Shown here: positions 48,033 to 58,264 of the stretch, piece by piece
Layout: each line of letters starts with the position of its first letter
Position numbering within the stretch: the first letter of the stretch is position 1
NCBI GenBank assembly: GCA_020881915.1
Contig: JAJFPB010000002.1
Location: 5,219,001-5,283,000, forward strand
Source of the DNA: Paramyrothecium sp. XJ0827
Lineage: Eukaryota; Ascomycota; Sordariomycetes; Hypocreales; Stachybotryaceae
Reading direction: 5' to 3'
Length of the DNA: 64,000 nt
The notes under the pieces: generated by a model
Database searches by the model: none
Told to the model about the DNA's origin: nothing
What the model saw: the letters and a program-made list of their open reading frames with translations, nothing else
Translations under genes and position numbers: made by a program

Positions 48033-49425
48033 GATGGTCAAATTCGAAGGTGCCGACGTCAGAATTCTGTGTCTTCAATTGCGAAGCGAGCCAATGCCTG
48101 TCTAGTTTCATGACTAAGACAAATGTGGACCATGGCATGGCGCTGGTCAACAGTGTCAGTTCAAGTAAGCAAGCTTTGACAATTTCATTGCAGGTGTCTT
48201 GATGGGGGAGATAAACATATTTTTCGGGATTCACAACTATTCATATCATTATTCCGTCTTCCCTGTTTCATCTTATAAACGTGGAGGCTGTAGCCACCGT
48301 GCCGTGTAACCGGGATCGGGATCATAGAGAGATGAGGGCAACATAAGTTGGGCCCCAACACACCACACCCCGACCTCGCTTCAAAATGAGATTCGAATTC
48401 ACCACTCATAACTTGAGGTCAGTAGTAATCAAGCCAATACACACTCTAAGATCTATTTCATATCCTACCTGTATTGAATTCTATCGTTCTGTGTTGAACT
48501 CTTGGGATTGCCATTTCTGTAGTCAGCCACGGCATCCCAGAGCTTGTAGGTTGCTGCAATATTCTCGACGAAGTGGACGCAGCCGCCAATCATGGAATGG
48601 GCGGCCATTTGCCTGGGTTATTGTGCAGAGACCAATTCCTCGTCTTCATTTCTAGATTCATGATGAATGTTTTTAGGACGGTCGGATGTGCCAGAAATAG
48701 TATCAGCTGCAAAAAGAAACAGAATGAACGTACCCATGTTAAATGATGGTTTCTAGACCGCGACCAGTAAACAATCGCTCCAAGACAACTTTTGTCAAAT
48801 GAAGGGGCAATTCAATCTCCTTTCACTGATTGGTTCTGCCTGTGGGATCTACGACACATGCTCGGTGCGCGCCTTTTCTCAGCACGCGTCACTAGTTGCT
48901 CTGCCTGTAGGATCTGCGACATTTCCTTAATGCGCGCCTTTTGTCAAAATACGGTCAACTTAGGTTTTCGTCGAGGATTCAGAACCTTGGGCCGAACGCT
49001 CCGGTCTGACAGGTCCTGGGGTCACACATCCGGGAGTGGAGCGAACAATGCGTCAGGGGCGGACAGTGTGTTGTCAAATGGGCAAGCTAATAGGTTCGGT
49101 GAGAATGACTTTGAGCTTCTATCGGACCCGATCCCGAACGGAATGAGGTGATGGGACTCATATCTCGGTGTGTAACATGAGCAAGAAAGGGGTATTTGGG
49201 CACCCATCTAAAGAATCGCATGTAGCATATGTTTTATCGTCATCCTTCCAATGAGAAACTTGGTTTTTTCAAGGCAGTTATGTCGTATTAGCCCTTACGC
49301 GCAAGTACCAGACAGCGAATTGACGTAGATTAACGCAAACAGTTACTACAGTAGGCCGATCCAACAATGGCCGAACCATAGTAAACACAAAATTTGTTAC
49401 ATCACTACCCCAGGCGAGTCATTAC
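48033..49425. other. Intergenic with a degenerate direct repeat
   Basis: No supported gene. It contains the 47-bp direct repeat pair at 48835-48946. Confidence 0.5.
48835..48946. repeat. Two imperfect 47-bp direct repeats
   Basis: Copies 48835-48881 and 48900-48946 begin TCTGCCTGT and end near GCGCGCCTTTT; 38 of 47 positions agree by eye. The 65-bp period suggests an old duplication or a fragment of a repeat family. Confidence 0.6.
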
Positions 49426-49932
49426 TCAATAGTAGAACACTTTCGCCTCGTTCATCTTCCCCTCGCTCTCCAACTGCGGAATGAGCTCCTTGATGCGCCG
49501 AACCAACGCCTTGCCGTATTCAGGCCCGACCGGAGGCACCGGCTTGGTGAGATCTGGTCGAAGCCAAGGTACGGCTCTCAAACCCTTTGCCGCCGTCATC
49601 ATAGCTTCAGCATCAGCGTCGCTGTAGCCTCCCCCCAGGATAATACAGATGGGTGGCCTCGAGTAATCTTTGGTGCCAATTTGCGAATCGGACGGAGGTG
49701 ACTGCTCGCCCTTCAGAATGGCGGGTATCTGCACCGCGCCCGCTTGAGGTGTCAGGACGAAATGAATGACTACGAAAGTTGGGTAAGTTTTTATTGCCCA
49801 ATGTTGTATCGTTTTTAGGAAATAGATTGAGGAATCATCTGAGATCGTACCTTCGTACTCGGGCTGCAATTCTGCAGCCACGCCTTTGCCAGTGGTTTCG
49901 GTCTTTCCGCACAAAACAATAGGAGCACCCAT
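49426..49932 (-). CDS. Conserved small fungal protein, function unknown
   Basis: The exons are 49932-49851 and 49769-49426, with an 81-bp intron whose donor is GTACGA, giving 141 residues. It starts MGAPIVLCGKTETTGKGV and has a glycine-rich turn (IILGGGYSDADAEAMM) and a motif PWLRPDLTKPVPPVGPEYGK. There is no signal peptide and no membrane segment. Its look recalls small ascomycete proteins annotated as hypothetical or nucleotide-binding-like; I cannot assign a function. The two glycine-rich strands suggest a Rossmann-like or flavodoxin-like fold, which is a guess. Confidence 0.75.
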   Translation of the reverse strand: MGAPIVLCGKTETTGKGVAAELQPEYEGTISDDSSIYFLKTIQHWAIKTYPTFVVIHFVLTPQAGAVQIPAILKGEQSPPSDSQIGTKDYSRPPICIILGGGYSDADAEAMMTAAKGLRAVPWLRPDLTKPVPPVGPEYGKALVRRIKELIPQLESEGKMNEAKVFYY

Positions 49933-50695
49933 CCTGATGATGATCTTACAGTTTTGAATATCAATCGAGAATATTCTCTTTCATATAGCAACGTATTTCA
50001 GGCTGTAGGATTGCTCGCAAAATTTTAGAAGCATACGCAGAGTGTGGTGTTCCCAACTGTGTTGGAAGTGGAGGTTGTAGGGCAGAAATTAAGCTTCGTT
50101 GCCTCCAGCTTACGGCTCGCATATGCAATTAAAGGCAATCATGGAGAACAAACTCCAAGGAACGTCATTAGAAATCTTGAGCCCTCAGGAGCGGGGAAAT
50201 GTGTTGGCCAAACGGCAAGTGGGAAAGGATCTGATGAAGCGACCCCTAGCTTGGACAAGTGCTTATTCCAGCGTTCGCTAACTCTTCGCCTTAGACAGGG
50301 CTTTGACGTTCGGTCAACGTAATAACTTCCAATGGCCTGATTTCTTGCACCTTATGAGTCGGTAATTTTTTGCGCATCACACTATGGCCTGTCAATGCGA
50401 TTCACCAACGAGAGAAAAGCCAGACAAAGAGAAGAAAATGCAGCTTCTAATGTAACACGTCGCTCCCTGATATATGCCAATAGTAAACCGAGTCTTGCGC
50501 CCCGTAAATATGATGTTTCCAACATCAAGCAAGTTCATCTCTCGAAAGTCGCGAATAGTGGGTGTCTCATTCCTTCATAATTTTCCTATGGGTTGTACAC
50601 TGGTGGGTACGAAGTTGTTTGCTGTTGGTAACCCTCGGTTCTTTGATACCTAGATAAATTAATTTCTTCTCCGTGCAAAGACACACAGCATGTTC
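49933..50695. other. Intergenic, no supported gene
   Basis: Short ORFs only. Confidence 0.55.
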
Positions 50696-51579
50696 TCACA
50701 TTGGGATCTCTTCTGGGTCCGCCAATTTGCCCTCATCGTCGGCACTCAGCTGGCCTGGATAGAACAGACCCCAGATCATGGCGGCTGCAAGCATGAGAGC
50801 AGCATCAAAAACGTAGAGGGGCCATTCGTTCTTAAACAGGTAGCTGTCCATGCCCATCGCATACTCAATCACTCGAAAGATGGAGCGCGCCATGACGAGG
50901 CCACTGACAGCGTAGAGCATGTACAAGATGGCCACCCAGTCCACGCTGTGCCCCGTCGAGCCAAGCAATTGCCAAGTTGCCATTCTCCTGTGAAATATCA
51001 AGGCCGTCACAACGAACAGTGCGAAAAAGGCAATCTGCATGAGGAGGCCGATCAGAATTGTCCATTTGGCAACGTCGGGGTCCGAGTCCGGATTGGTTGC
51101 GATGGCACCGCCTCCAAGCTGTATGATGAAGGATAACACATCGCCAAAGACAAACAACCGCGTGAGCCAGCGAGCAGAAATGATGGATTGGGATTCAGCC
51201 TTCAGTTTCCGTATCAAACGACTGAGGGCCATGTAAACGGACGCTGCGAACAGGGCTGGCGCGATGAGGATCAGGATAAACTGGACGGCGAAGAGAGCGA
51301 GTTCGTCGGTACGATCAGTACACAGTGCTCTAGCTGCAAAACCAACAACCTCCACTAAAGAATTTCGTCAGAAAACGGTTCATAAATATGGTTAGATTGA
51401 AGCATACTGAGACCGCCAATGACAAACGGAATGCTGAACCAGGATCTTGTTTTGATCATTCTATGGACGATACCGCCTGTGCTCACGAAAAATGCAATCA
51501 TTAAGGCAACACTAGCTGGCTTTGAGGGGACATAATGCCAAAGGTAGATGTCGTCCTTGTAAGGCTTCAATTCAGGCAT
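50696..51579 (-). CDS. RTA1-like seven-helix membrane protein
   Basis: The exons are 51579-51408 and 51354-50696, with a 53-bp intron whose donor is GTATGC, giving 276 residues. The first exon encodes the typical start ELKPYKDDIYLWHYVPSK. Seven hydrophobic helices follow, with the family segments LFAASVYMALSRLI, FVFGDVLSFIIQLGGGA and SIFRVIEYAMG. RTA1/RSB1 proteins are linked to resistance to toxic lipids or aminocholesterol and to lipid flipping at the plasma membrane. A TATATATA stretch near 51670 lies at promoter distance. Confidence 0.88.
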
Positions 51580-54500
51580 TTTGGCGATTCTTTGTGAGTG
51601 TTTCGGAATGTTGTGGATGATGCAAATAATTATCAAAAACGAAGAGAGATTTTGGTCAGCTTTCTGGGTATTATATATATCTTATCCTTCGAAATCTGGT
51701 CTCTTCTCGTTCTTAAGCTTTTGTACGTTTTGAAAAGTCGTGAATCTGATTGGATTCACGGTGATGCTTCATGCTGATCTACCACTCCGCCACTCTTCTG
51801 CCACACAATCTGACACACAAGCTAACCCGAATTGGTGGAAATGTCCCGATTTCCTCTTCAGCCTTACAAAAATGTCAGAGGCCAAGACGTATGTCAGATG
51901 TAGCTGATGGCTTAATAGGGCATAACAGCGCGCTGAACGGCAGTAAGAGCCAAAATCCGAACCTAAGCTCGAGAGGCAGGCTAATTCAGAGGCGGCAGAT
52001 TCGAGGATACAGCTATTCTTAACACCAGGCTTTTCTTGTCACACCTATCAAAGGGGCAGACAGGGCCTCTTTGGTCATTGCTGGCAACCGACACTGCGCC
52101 CGACCACGCGAAACACCCCCTTACTGTGATCAGATCATAATGGCGCTGCGTTATCAATCGTCCAACGATAGACCAAGATTGGCGACGTCATTGAGAAAAG
52201 GGGCGGTTTGCAATCATCCATCTTCAGAATCTCGCACCGGGCACTTCATTATTGGCGCTTCAAGAGAGGTCTGGTGCTTCCAAAGAGCAATTTTTGCTGA
52301 CGAAACTGCGTCAGACTCTCAAATTCTATTCTATGCTTTTGAGCCCGAGACGTCTGGCTTTGAGGATCATCGAAGTTCTCCCTACGGAAGCCAAGGTGCC
52401 AAATGGAGAAAAGAGAGGAGAGAGCCTAAAACGTAGTAATACATAACCATGAAGATTAAATGGGGAAGCCGCCGCAAAGATCCGACTCGGGATTCTATCC
52501 AGGCAGAAAGAGCTTAAATTAATCAACTGCTGTCGTTTGTGAATGCTGAACACAGTTGAGGTGTTGCTTCCAGCCTCCATTTGTCGGGTCTTTTAAATAC
52601 ATCAGAGAATTGGACCGAATACCCACAAAGTCGAAATTCACATTGGTAATAATTAACACACGTCTCCTTTCGGCTCTTTCGCTTGCCTGTTGATTTCAAT
52701 CTTCGTATTATCCCTGTCCGAGCTTCTGGTGGCCCCACGGCGCAGAACATGGTTGAAATCTTGGAAGCTCCAGCGTTGGCAAAACACTGCCATATGTTCG
52801 ACAGCGCAATATCACGGCAGTTTCAAGGGAACTTTTGGAACTTGCTTAATTTACAGATCTCTTCAATGAATTGACTTGCAAATTGCACTAGCATTGACGA
52901 ACAGAGAGTTCGTGAAGTGAAACAGTCCGGCGGTACAGGGTAGGCGACGACACGGGCAACGCGGGAGAGTCGCCCATCGTGGGAAACAACTCCGCCTGTT
53001 GGCCGGTCGCAACATCTCCACAAGTGCAAATCCGGCCTGTAAACGAGATCAGGGCACTCCAGACACTAGAGCTATAATACGGTGGCTATGGAGTGCGATA
53101 GCCTGTTCCGTGGGGCCTCTTCCCCGGCCCTGAACTGTCGCCAGCCATCGCATGAACGGTTCTCTCACCCGGAGGCTCTAGCCCGTTGAATGTTGTCCCG
53201 AACGGGTAAAGGCAGCCTTTTGGCGAGTTGCGCCAGCCGGAGATCATGATGGAGCGCGTTCGGGTTGGCTCAACACCAGGTAGACACGGATGGCATGCGA
53301 CCCATGTGCGCACTGACGCAGGCCGCGCAGCTGAGAGGCCCGTCTCCTGCTAAAATAAGAGAGCTTCATTTCGACAGTGGCTGCATCGGCTTGATTCTCC
53401 GCAGGAAACATGCTGGAGCTCGAGCCGTCTGCAGCGCAGTGCTGTGGGCTCTTACTCACAGGAGGGCACGGGTCAGAAAAGAAAGGACATTAAGCATACT
53501 AACTCTGTACCGGTATGCGTGTGCGGGAAACAGGCACAGGACGTGGGGACAGGGGGGGATAAGCTATGAGGTGCATGAAGACGGCACAGAGAGGAAAACA
53601 AGGCATAGCGCGGGAGAGCGTGGCCTGACTGCAGTCGCTTCGACGTCTTCTATTCGTCCCATGCCTGCGGTGGCGCCCACCAACAGCAGCGACGGGACGG
53701 GGCATCGTATCAGGGGCCAGCAGAGCAGCAGAAAAGGAGGTTACGAGAGGCTGTCTCCACGCATGGCGGCACGGGCTTCTTCGTCCCATAATTCCTCTCC
53801 ACTTTCCTCCGCGACCGTTACTCACCCACGCATCCTAGCGTCCCGTTGAGGACTAGTTCCCAGGCACATATTTTCCGTTGGTGTCAAATATAGCCCACCG
53901 GACCCTTGCTCGCTGTGGACTTTGGTTCGTCCTGTGGGCGTCAAAGCGCCAATGGAGGGCGCCTACTTCAGGCCAACCACAGCGTCGCATTGGGAAAACA
54001 CAAACCTCGGGGGCAAATGAAGATGAGCAGAAGTAAAAGGTAAAGAACAATTCCAGGCTTAGTTCAAGAGCATCTTCCATTGAGCTCAGAGGTCTCGTTG
54101 GCGTGAGGCTTGACCATGTTCAATCAGAAACCCACTCCTCGTTTCGTTTCCGCGGTCGCCTTTTTGCTAGCAAACAATAGTTGGGGGCCGGTTCCATGCA
54201 CCCCCCTGTCGCTGTGTGGCTCAGTCCTACCGAACCGGGATGGGGCACACCCAGAAGAGGCATGTGAGTTGTTTCAGGAGACGCTCGAAAAGGGACTGGT
54301 AGGGGATGGCACGTCGGTGGTAACCGCATGCTGGCAGGGGTTTCTTTGGACGAACCAGACCGGGCGATGGACCATTTGGGTCAACCGCTCTCAAGTCGAG
54401 TTGGACGGCTTTAAAGATGTCCACCACTGCCCCAGCGCACGCTCGAGAGAGGCTTTTCTCCTTCACGGACTCTTCGTTTTCTCTTACGTCCAGGTACAGT

Positions 54501-54708
54501 CTCTTGATGGGCTCTACCTTTTTTCCTTTGGTTCAGTAATAGTTTTTCTTTTGCTATCTCTGTTTCGTTTCTGTGTCGCTCGCTCTCGACTACACTCACT
54601 ATTTGACAACAATCGCTATATATCGTCACATACCAAACACACTTGCAACAGTCTCAACCAATCTTTCATTACTTAATCAAGAACAACGAGCCGGAACTTA
54701 CACTCAAA
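51580..54708. other. Gene-poor 3.1 kb upstream of the tyrosinase gene
   Basis: No supported gene. GC-rich ORFs near 53265-53849 and 54110-54676 have no domain or homology signal that I recognise. The second overlaps what must be the tyrosinase promoter. Confidence 0.45.
54470..54610 (+). promoter_or_regulatory. Pyrimidine-rich tract upstream of the tyrosinase gene
   Basis: This is a long CT-rich stretch (for example CTACCTTTTTTCCTTTGG and TTTTTCTTTTGCTATCTC) 100-240 bp before ATG 54709, followed by an A-rich leader. In filamentous fungi such tracts often sit near the transcription start of strongly expressed genes. No TATA box was seen. Confidence 0.35.
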
Positions 54709-56996
54709 ATGCTTTCATCTTTCCTTTTCGCGGGTCTTCTCCCGCTCGTCGCCGCCGAGGCCTGCTCTTCCGTCGTCGCCAAAACGCATCTCGTTACTTC
54801 TGTCGTCACCACCATCGAATACACCACCCTCCCTTCTGACCCGAGCTGCACCGTCAGCCATGCCCTTCCTTCCGAACCTCCCTCCAGCGATGAGCCCGCT
54901 ACTTCCAGCGAGCCGACCTTCGAGTGGACTGCCCCTGCTCCTCCCGAGGGCACTGACTTTGAGTGGCTGCCGACGCTAGAGCCAACGCCACCTGGTCCCG
55001 ATGTCACGGCCCCAACTGATGTTGTCGAGCCTTCGGCACCGACCGATGTTGTTGAGTCTTCATCTTCCACTTGCACAACCGATGAGGAAAGGCCCGTCAC
55101 CACCAGCTCGCCCCCGGCTTCCGAGACCTCTCCTGAGGAGCAGTCGACCACCTGCACCACTGACATCTCCGAATCCACTGAAGTGACTTCCGTCCCTCAC
55201 ACTTCTGCTGCGCCCTCTGACAGCTCTGCTTCTACCACTACCCCCGGAAAGACTAGCGCTACTGCCAGCGACGAGGAGCCCTGCACCACCAGCACCGCCG
55301 AGGGTGAGCACACCTCTGCTGGAGAGTCTGCGTCTGCTACGTCTGGTAAGGACGAGTCGGAGGTCACTTCCACTGCTTCCGAGGACAACTCGAAGCCGAC
55401 CAGCATCCCTGGTGAGGAGGGCCCCGCCACCACCACTTCTGCTGAAGAGGACTCTGAGGCTACTTCCACCTCCGCTGAGGAGACTTCCGAGGCTACTACG
55501 ACTTCTGCTGAGGAGAGCTCCGATGCCACTACCTCCCACGCTGAGGAGACTCCTGAAGCCACCACCACTTCCGCTGAAGAGAGCTCCGAGGCTACCACTA
55601 CCTCTGCTGAGGAGACTTCTGAGGCCACCACCTCTGCCGAGGAGAGCGCCGAGCCCACCACTTCCGCTGAGGAATCTTCCGTCACCTCGGCGGCTGAGAC
55701 GTCCGAGAAGCCCAAGACCACCGAGGCCCCCAGCACCTTCTCTTCCGTCGTCATCACCACTTCCGCCGCCTCTTCTGAGGCTTCCACCTCATCCGAGGTC
55801 TCCACCTCCACCTCCACCACCTCCGAAGCTCCCAAGGAGACCAAGCTGCCCCGCAACTACCCTGCCGACATCGTCGATGATCTCCAGGACGAGAGCATGG
55901 AGAAGCTGAAGAAGTGGCTCAGCGAAAACAACAGCAACGGCTGCACTCTCGAGAAGGCCTCCATCAGGCGCGAGTGGTATGTTGCCTCCTTGAAAATTGA
56001 TTCCATGCTTGACTGGGTGACTAACTATCTGTAGGGGTGATCTGACTCTTGCGCAACGCGAGGACTACATTGGCGCTGTCCTGTGCCTGCAATCTGAGCC
56101 TTCCCGTTACGCCGGCGAAATCCCTGGTGCCAAGAGCCGCTTCGACGACTTTGTCGTTACTCACCAAGCCCAGACTGGCTTCATCCACGGCACGGTAAGC
56201 AATGACAGCTACTCCACAGTTTTCCGATCCCTCAACTGACGTTTTCTCCTGCAGGCCAACTTCCTCACCTGGCACCGTTACTTCCTTCATGAGTTCGAGA
56301 AGGCTCTGAAGAATGAGTGCGGCTACAAGGGCTTCATGCCTTACTGGAACTGGGACCGCTACGCCAACGACCCCGAGAACTCTCCCCTGTTCAACGGCGA
56401 CGCTGGCAGTCTTGGTGGCAATGCTGGCCCTAGCGGCTGCGTTGAGAACGGCCCCTTCAAGGAGTAAGTGACCACCACCTCGCGCATTGCTTCATTTGTG
56501 CCCGAACTAACACGATTTCTTCAGCTACAAGGTCAGCCTCGGCCCTGGCCCCTCTACCCGCTACAACCCTCGCTGCCTCCAGCGTGAGATGAGCACGGTC
56601 GCCGCCCGCTACACCAAGGTGGACGTCTCCTACCCTCTCATCACGCAGAGCAACAACGTCGGCCTGTTCCAGGACAGGATCCAGAGCGGCAACAACGTCC
56701 ACGCCGCGGGCCACCACACCGTCGGCGGCAACCCTGGCGCCGACATCTACACCTCCCCCGGCGACCCCTACTTCCACCTGCACCACGCCGGTGTCGACAG
56801 AATTTTCTGGATCTGGCAGCTGCAGGACCTCAACTCGCGCCTGTCCCAGGTGGCCGGCCAGAACACGCAGACCAGGCGCGCCGGCTCGCTCACCGAGACA
56901 ATGAACCTGGGCCGCAATGCCGGCGATGTCCAGCTCGGCAGCCTGCTCAACACCATGGGCGGCCTGGACGGCGGACTGTGCTACATTTACTACTAA
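54709..56996 (+). CDS. Secreted tyrosinase-domain protein with a Ser/Thr/Glu-rich stalk
   Basis: The exons are 54709-55976, 56035-56194, 56255-56463 and 56525-56996, giving 702 residues in phase. The introns are 58, 60, 61 bp. The signal peptide is MLSSFLFAGLLPLVAAEA. Residues about 30-390 are Ser/Thr/Pro/Glu-rich with imperfect TSAEE(T/S)SEATT repeats, probably heavily O-glycosylated. The C-terminal 290 residues are a tyrosinase copper domain. CuA histidines are in VVTHQAQTGFIHG and FLTWHRYFLHEFE (466, 474, 483). CuB histidines are in NNVHAAGHH and YFHLHHAGVDRIFW. The enzyme type oxidises phenols to quinones. Fungal relatives in secondary metabolism or pigment pathways lack such a stalk, so this arrangement is unusual. 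Confidence 0.9.
55430..55700 (+). repeat. Imperfect tandem repeats in the tyrosinase stalk
   Basis: About nine divergent units of the type GCTGAGGAGACTTCTGAGGC, encoding AEE(T/S)SEATT(T). The frame is kept, which suggests selection for a glycosylated spacer rather than for exact sequence. Confidence 0.75.
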
Positions 56997-57220
56997 ATCT
57001 TGGTCGTCTTCTGGATACGAAGAGACGAGATATTTTAATGCTATAGTTAATAATCATTCCATTCTCATAGACGTTAGCACGCCAGTGTCAGTCCCCTGGC
57101 TCCTAGATACCCTTCAATCACGGACTCAGTACCAACATTAAATTTCTTTTGGCGCCATAGAAAAGTGACCCTAAAATACTTGGTGATGGCGGTTTTTATT
57201 CATTGAAGAGCTATAAGAGC

Positions 57221-57693
57221 CTAGTTGAGGAAAGCCTTCAGTCGCTTCTCATCCAAGATCTCGCCCTCGACCAAACGGCCCGTCTCCTTCACTTGGCCGT
57301 CAGCGCGCTCGTAGCGAACGAGGGTGGGCACATTGTTGACGTTCCACTTGGTCCTGAAGACGTTGCTAGGTTCCTTCCACCTGGAAGCGAAACATGTCAG
57401 CCTGGATTAGTGTCCGACGGGATCCACTGAGGCCTGTGCATGATTGAGGCGGAGACGTCGGGACCAATGGACACTTACTCTGGCCGCTGTCCGACCTGGA
57501 CGAAAGCCGCGTCGGGGCTGCTGGCCTCGCCAAAGGCAGCCTGGAGACGCGGCAGGGCGGCCCTCACGTCGGGGCACCAGGACTGGCCGGTGGCCGGGTC
57601 GTCGGAGGTGATGAAGGCGATGAAGAAGGTGTCCTGCGACGGGGCGAGGGCCGCGGGGGACTCGGGAAGGGAGAAGCCGGTGACGGTGGGCAT
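57221..57693 (-). CDS. Thioredoxin-fold protein (TXNDC17-like)
   Basis: The exons are 57693-57479 and 57380-57221, with a 98-bp intron (donor GTAAGT), giving 124 residues. The active-site segment is SWCPDVRAAL: the first cysteine of the expected WCPDC is present, but the second is Val. The C-terminal half has the strand VNNVPTLVRYERADGQVKET with a cis-proline-like VPT. Length and layout fit DUF953/TXNDC17 proteins, which reduce disulfides in the cytosol. Loss of the resolving cysteine suggests a monothiol or non-catalytic role. It is tail-to-tail with the tyrosinase gene. Confidence 0.85.
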
Positions 57694-58264
57694 TTTGAAT
57701 TTGTTATTCTTGGAATTGAAAGAGCGATTGCCGAGTGTTGTGGCAGGTCAAGAGCCAGCCGCAAGGGTATTTGTAGGTTGCTGGTGGGAATATCTCGCAT
57801 GATGCCATTGCAGCAAATTCTTGGCCATAGACGAAGTGGGGCCGCGGCGTCGCACGAAATACGGCGGAGAGCAATGCAAATGCGGTGCAGTGCAGTGCAG
57901 TGCCGTTGACGGGACTCTTGGCCGGTCGTCGGCATCGCATCTTCTTCCTTGAATCAATTTTCATGAACCTCTTTCATTTGAGAAGTATGAGGTCTACTGA
58001 CTACATTAAGTTCCAAGCACTGCCCTGCCAGATTGATGGAAGCGAACCCTCAACTTCCGTGAGTACGGCAACTTAATAAAATTTATTTATTAAGCAAAGA
58101 ATCCTTGTTATATGTCTGGGAAGAGGATGAGGTGTAAAGACGATTTCTCCCTTTTGTTGTACCATCTAGCTTTCTTCTTCATCGGCCCCATTTGCAAGAT
58201 TCAACCCAGATTTGTTATCAGCGCACTCATAGCGCCTTTTCTGGAACCCTCCAACTATTTGAAG
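57694..58264. other. Intergenic, no supported gene
   Basis: This holds the promoter side of the thioredoxin-like gene and the 3' end of the STAND-type gene. No ORF with support. Confidence 0.55.

Noticed and set aside
53265..54676. Two plus-strand ORFs (about 195 and 189 codons) before the tyrosinase gene
   Set aside because: GC-rich chance ORFs with no family resemblance; the second covers the CT-rich promoter tract of the tyrosinase gene.
55060..55856. Minus-strand Ser/Gly/Val-rich ORFs opposite the tyrosinase stalk
   Set aside because: Shadow of the repetitive Ser/Thr/Glu-coding sequence; no start context or splicing.
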